Below the pieces are notes generated by a model. That model had not been told where the DNA came from, did no database searches, and saw only the letters and a program-made list of their open reading frames with translations. Position numbers and translations under genes: made by a program. DNA of 64,000 nt from Halalkalirubrum salinum (GTDB lineage: Archaea; Halobacteriota; Halobacteria; Halobacteriales; Haloferacaceae): positions 1 through 64,000 of the forward strand of contig NZ_SRSG01000059.1 of assembly GCF_005543295.1 (NCBI RefSeq). Direction: 5' to 3'. Below, piece by piece: positions 62,597 through 64,000 of the stretch. Each line of letters starts with the position of its first letter. Position 1 is the stretch's first letter.

Positions 62597-64000
62597 CCCC
62601 AGAAGAACCCGGTAGACAAGTCGGAGGGCAGTATTGAGATCCTCTCGGGGTCGCTTCCCGCGAGCCGCGCCGATCGTCACCGACGCAAGATGAAATCCTG
62701 CGCCACAGGCGACGAAGATCGCCGGCAGTTCAATGATCCCATGGGGCGCAACAAGCGCGTAGAACACGAGCGGATCGCTGATGCCGAAGATTCCCCCGAC
62801 GAGCGCGCCGTTGAACAGCAGACTGACGATCGTTGGAACGCCAACGACGATACCGCCGAACGCTGCACCCGCGGCGACGAGCCAGTTGTTGATTGAAAGC
62901 GAAACAAACGTTCCGACGGGGAACGTCCCGAAGACTTCGCCGATGTTCTCGGGCCCCTCGAATGGGATCGACGTGCCGGCGGTCAGCGACAGCCCAAAGG
63001 CGACCCCACCGGCAAAGACACCGAGTGCAGCGAGGTTGGCGATCGGATGATCCCGGATAAATCCGCCGAGTGATCGGACGCCGCCTCCAAACGCGGCGAT
63101 CACGCGATCGCTCGTGGCTGGCCGGTCGATCGGCGTCTCGGTCCGGTCGGCGTAGAGCGCGGTTTTGAACGCGTCGGTAAATGGCAACAAAACCAGCGGC
63201 CCTGCGAGGCCGGTTACCTGTGAGACGCCGAGAAGGCCGAAAATCGCTGAAAGCGTTCCTGAGACGGCGAGGATCGCGATCGCAACGAGCAGGTAGCCGC
63301 CAAACGCCGCCGGGCGATTGATAATAAGCCCGAAGCCGCGGCGAATCCCGCCGAACACCCCAACGTCGTCGATGACGATCGCTTGCCCAGCAAACGCCAG
63401 TCCGAGGATTGCGAGGAGACCGATCGCCGCACCAACAACCAACGAAAGGACGATCAACAGCAGGCCGATCGGCGACGCGAACACGAGGGTGATATATATT
63501 GACACGGCGAGCGGAACGATCGCAATCAAGAACAGCCCAAACCGCACGAACGCCAACGCAACGAACGATTGCCAGCGATCGGCCATCCCGTCGACAGCCG
63601 CACGGACCCCGTCACCGCCGTCGAGCGCCGCGTACACCGCACTCAGCGTTGCCGCCGCGGACACCCCGCGTGCGACGATGCCGACGATCGTACTCGCGAA
63701 GATCCCGAGCACGAACAACGCGACCACCGCCGGTGTGAATACGTCGAGCAGCGCGGCCTCGAGGCCGGGTGGAATCCCTTCGGCTGCGCCGGGGTTCGCC
63801 GGGTCGAACGTCCCGGGATCGACGGCCTCGAGTTCGGCTATCAGTCGTTCGAGCGCGCCGCTTCGAATGAGGAGGTACGCGATCGCGCCGCCAGCTACCA
63901 ACACAGGGACCTGTGCTGTCAAGAGCAAGCCGGTCGCGAGCAGGTACACGGGGAGGATATCCGTCGGGCGATCGACGAGCAGTCGGCCGCCAGCGCGGAG
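62513..64000 (-). CDS. SpoIIM-like membrane protein, 5' end outside the window
   Basis: At least 478 residues with many hydrophobic segments. The C-terminal half, with LAPHGIIELPAIFVACGAGFHL-type sequence near residue 420 of the visible part, is the Stage II sporulation protein M (DUF95) domain known also in archaea. The N-terminal half is a YIP1-like or uncharacterised membrane domain. The frame stays open to base 64000, and the codons there look coding, so the gene is truncated by the window edge; the first in-window start-like codon is the GTG at 63949. Function unknown in archaea, and it overlaps the AI-2E gene tail-to-tail. Confidence 0.8.
   Translation of the reverse strand, partial: LRAGGRLLVDRPTDILPVYLLATGLLLTAQVPVLVAGGAIAYLLIRSGALERLIAELEAVDPGTFDPANPGAAEGIPPGLEAALLDVFTPAVVALFVLGIFASTIVGIVARGVSAAATLSAVYAALDGGDGVRAAVDGMADRWQSFVALAFVRFGLFLIAIVPLAVSIYITLVFASPIGLLLIVLSLVVGAAIGLLAILGLAFAGQAIVIDDVGVFGGIRRGFGLIINRPAAFGGYLLVAIAILAVSGTLSAIFGLLGVSQVTGLAGPLVLLPFTDAFKTALYADRTETPIDRPATSDRVIAAFGGGVRSLGGFIRDHPIANLAALGVFAGGVAFGLSLTAGTSIPFEGPENIGEVFGTFPVGTFVSLSINNWLVAAGAAFGGIVVGVPTIVSLLFNGALVGGIFGISDPLVFYALVAPHGIIELPAIFVACGAGFHLASVTIGAARGKRPREDLNTALRLVYRVLLGLAIVFVIAGFIEAFLTPFIAEVVLTGR

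Overview
The window looks like the chromosome of a haloarchaeon (class Halobacteria). DNA is GC-rich and crowded with GATCG/CGATCG words. Predicted proteins are strongly acidic. Many genes have a TATA-like box about 26-29 bp before the start codon and no Shine-Dalgarno site, as in leaderless haloarchaeal transcripts. Marker genes are archaeal: A-type ATP synthase, TATA-binding protein, aRF1, CDP-archaeol synthase, Hjc resolvase, CTP-dependent riboflavin kinase, Trm-G10 and a MinD4-like ATPase. No rRNA, tRNA or CRISPR array was seen. I cannot name the genus.

Layout. 1-11.5 kb: an XRE-type regulator, glutaredoxin, TauE permease, a purine permease with an HTH-phosphoribosyltransferase (probable regulator), a polyprenyl synthase, EtfAB, a pair of divergent exported or membrane proteins, a pilin-like protein and a quinone-type methyltransferase. 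11.6-26.3 kb: the A-ATPase operon atpHIKECFAB, then an acetoin/2-oxoacid dehydrogenase group (E1 alpha, E1 beta, AcoX, and an opposing E2), and only then atpD. 26.3-28.1 kb: an insertion sequence of the IS5 family with perfect 8-bp target duplications that carries a membrane-protein gene besides its transposase and sits just before an orphan antitoxin. 28.1-53.3 kb: mostly housekeeping genes (prf1, minD4-like, argS, rbkR-ribB, ilvE, carS, hjc-ahcY, an SAH/MTA-deaminase-like amidohydrolase, hisG, tbp, trmG10, pyrE) with two toxin-antitoxin pairs and several conserved haloarchaeal proteins of unknown function. 53.4-57.5 kb: a thiamine-type ABC transporter. 57.8-61.4 kb: eutBCA, adenosylcobalamin-dependent ethanolamine ammonia-lyase with its reactivase and no microcompartment genes. 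61.5 kb to the end: an AI-2E family permease and an edge-truncated SpoIIM-like membrane protein.

Most striking observations. (1) The E2 acyltransferase at 23056-24897 ends in an OsmC-like domain. The protein's only two cysteines are the two expected OsmC catalytic cysteines. Because Ohr/OsmC peroxidases are known to be reducible by dihydrolipoyl groups, this may be a self-contained lipoyl-driven hydroperoxide reductase attached to a dehydrogenase. (2) The IS carries a passenger gene and has separated prf1 from an antitoxin gene that once followed it by 8 bp. (3) Three genes (carS, hisG, the thiP-like permease) have short duplications that include or abut their stop codons. (4) eutB has a nested hairpin leader ending exactly at its start codon. 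(5) The purine permease and the HTH-phosphoribosyltransferase share an identical 10-bp promoter motif.

How genes may work together: acetoin cleavage (AcoAB plus E2) and ethanolamine deamination (EutBC) both release acetaldehyde. The thiamine transporter beside eut could feed the thiamine-diphosphate-dependent E1. No E3, aldehyde dehydrogenase or cobalamin gene is visible here. All functional assignments rest on reading motifs and overall resemblance by eye, without database searches.
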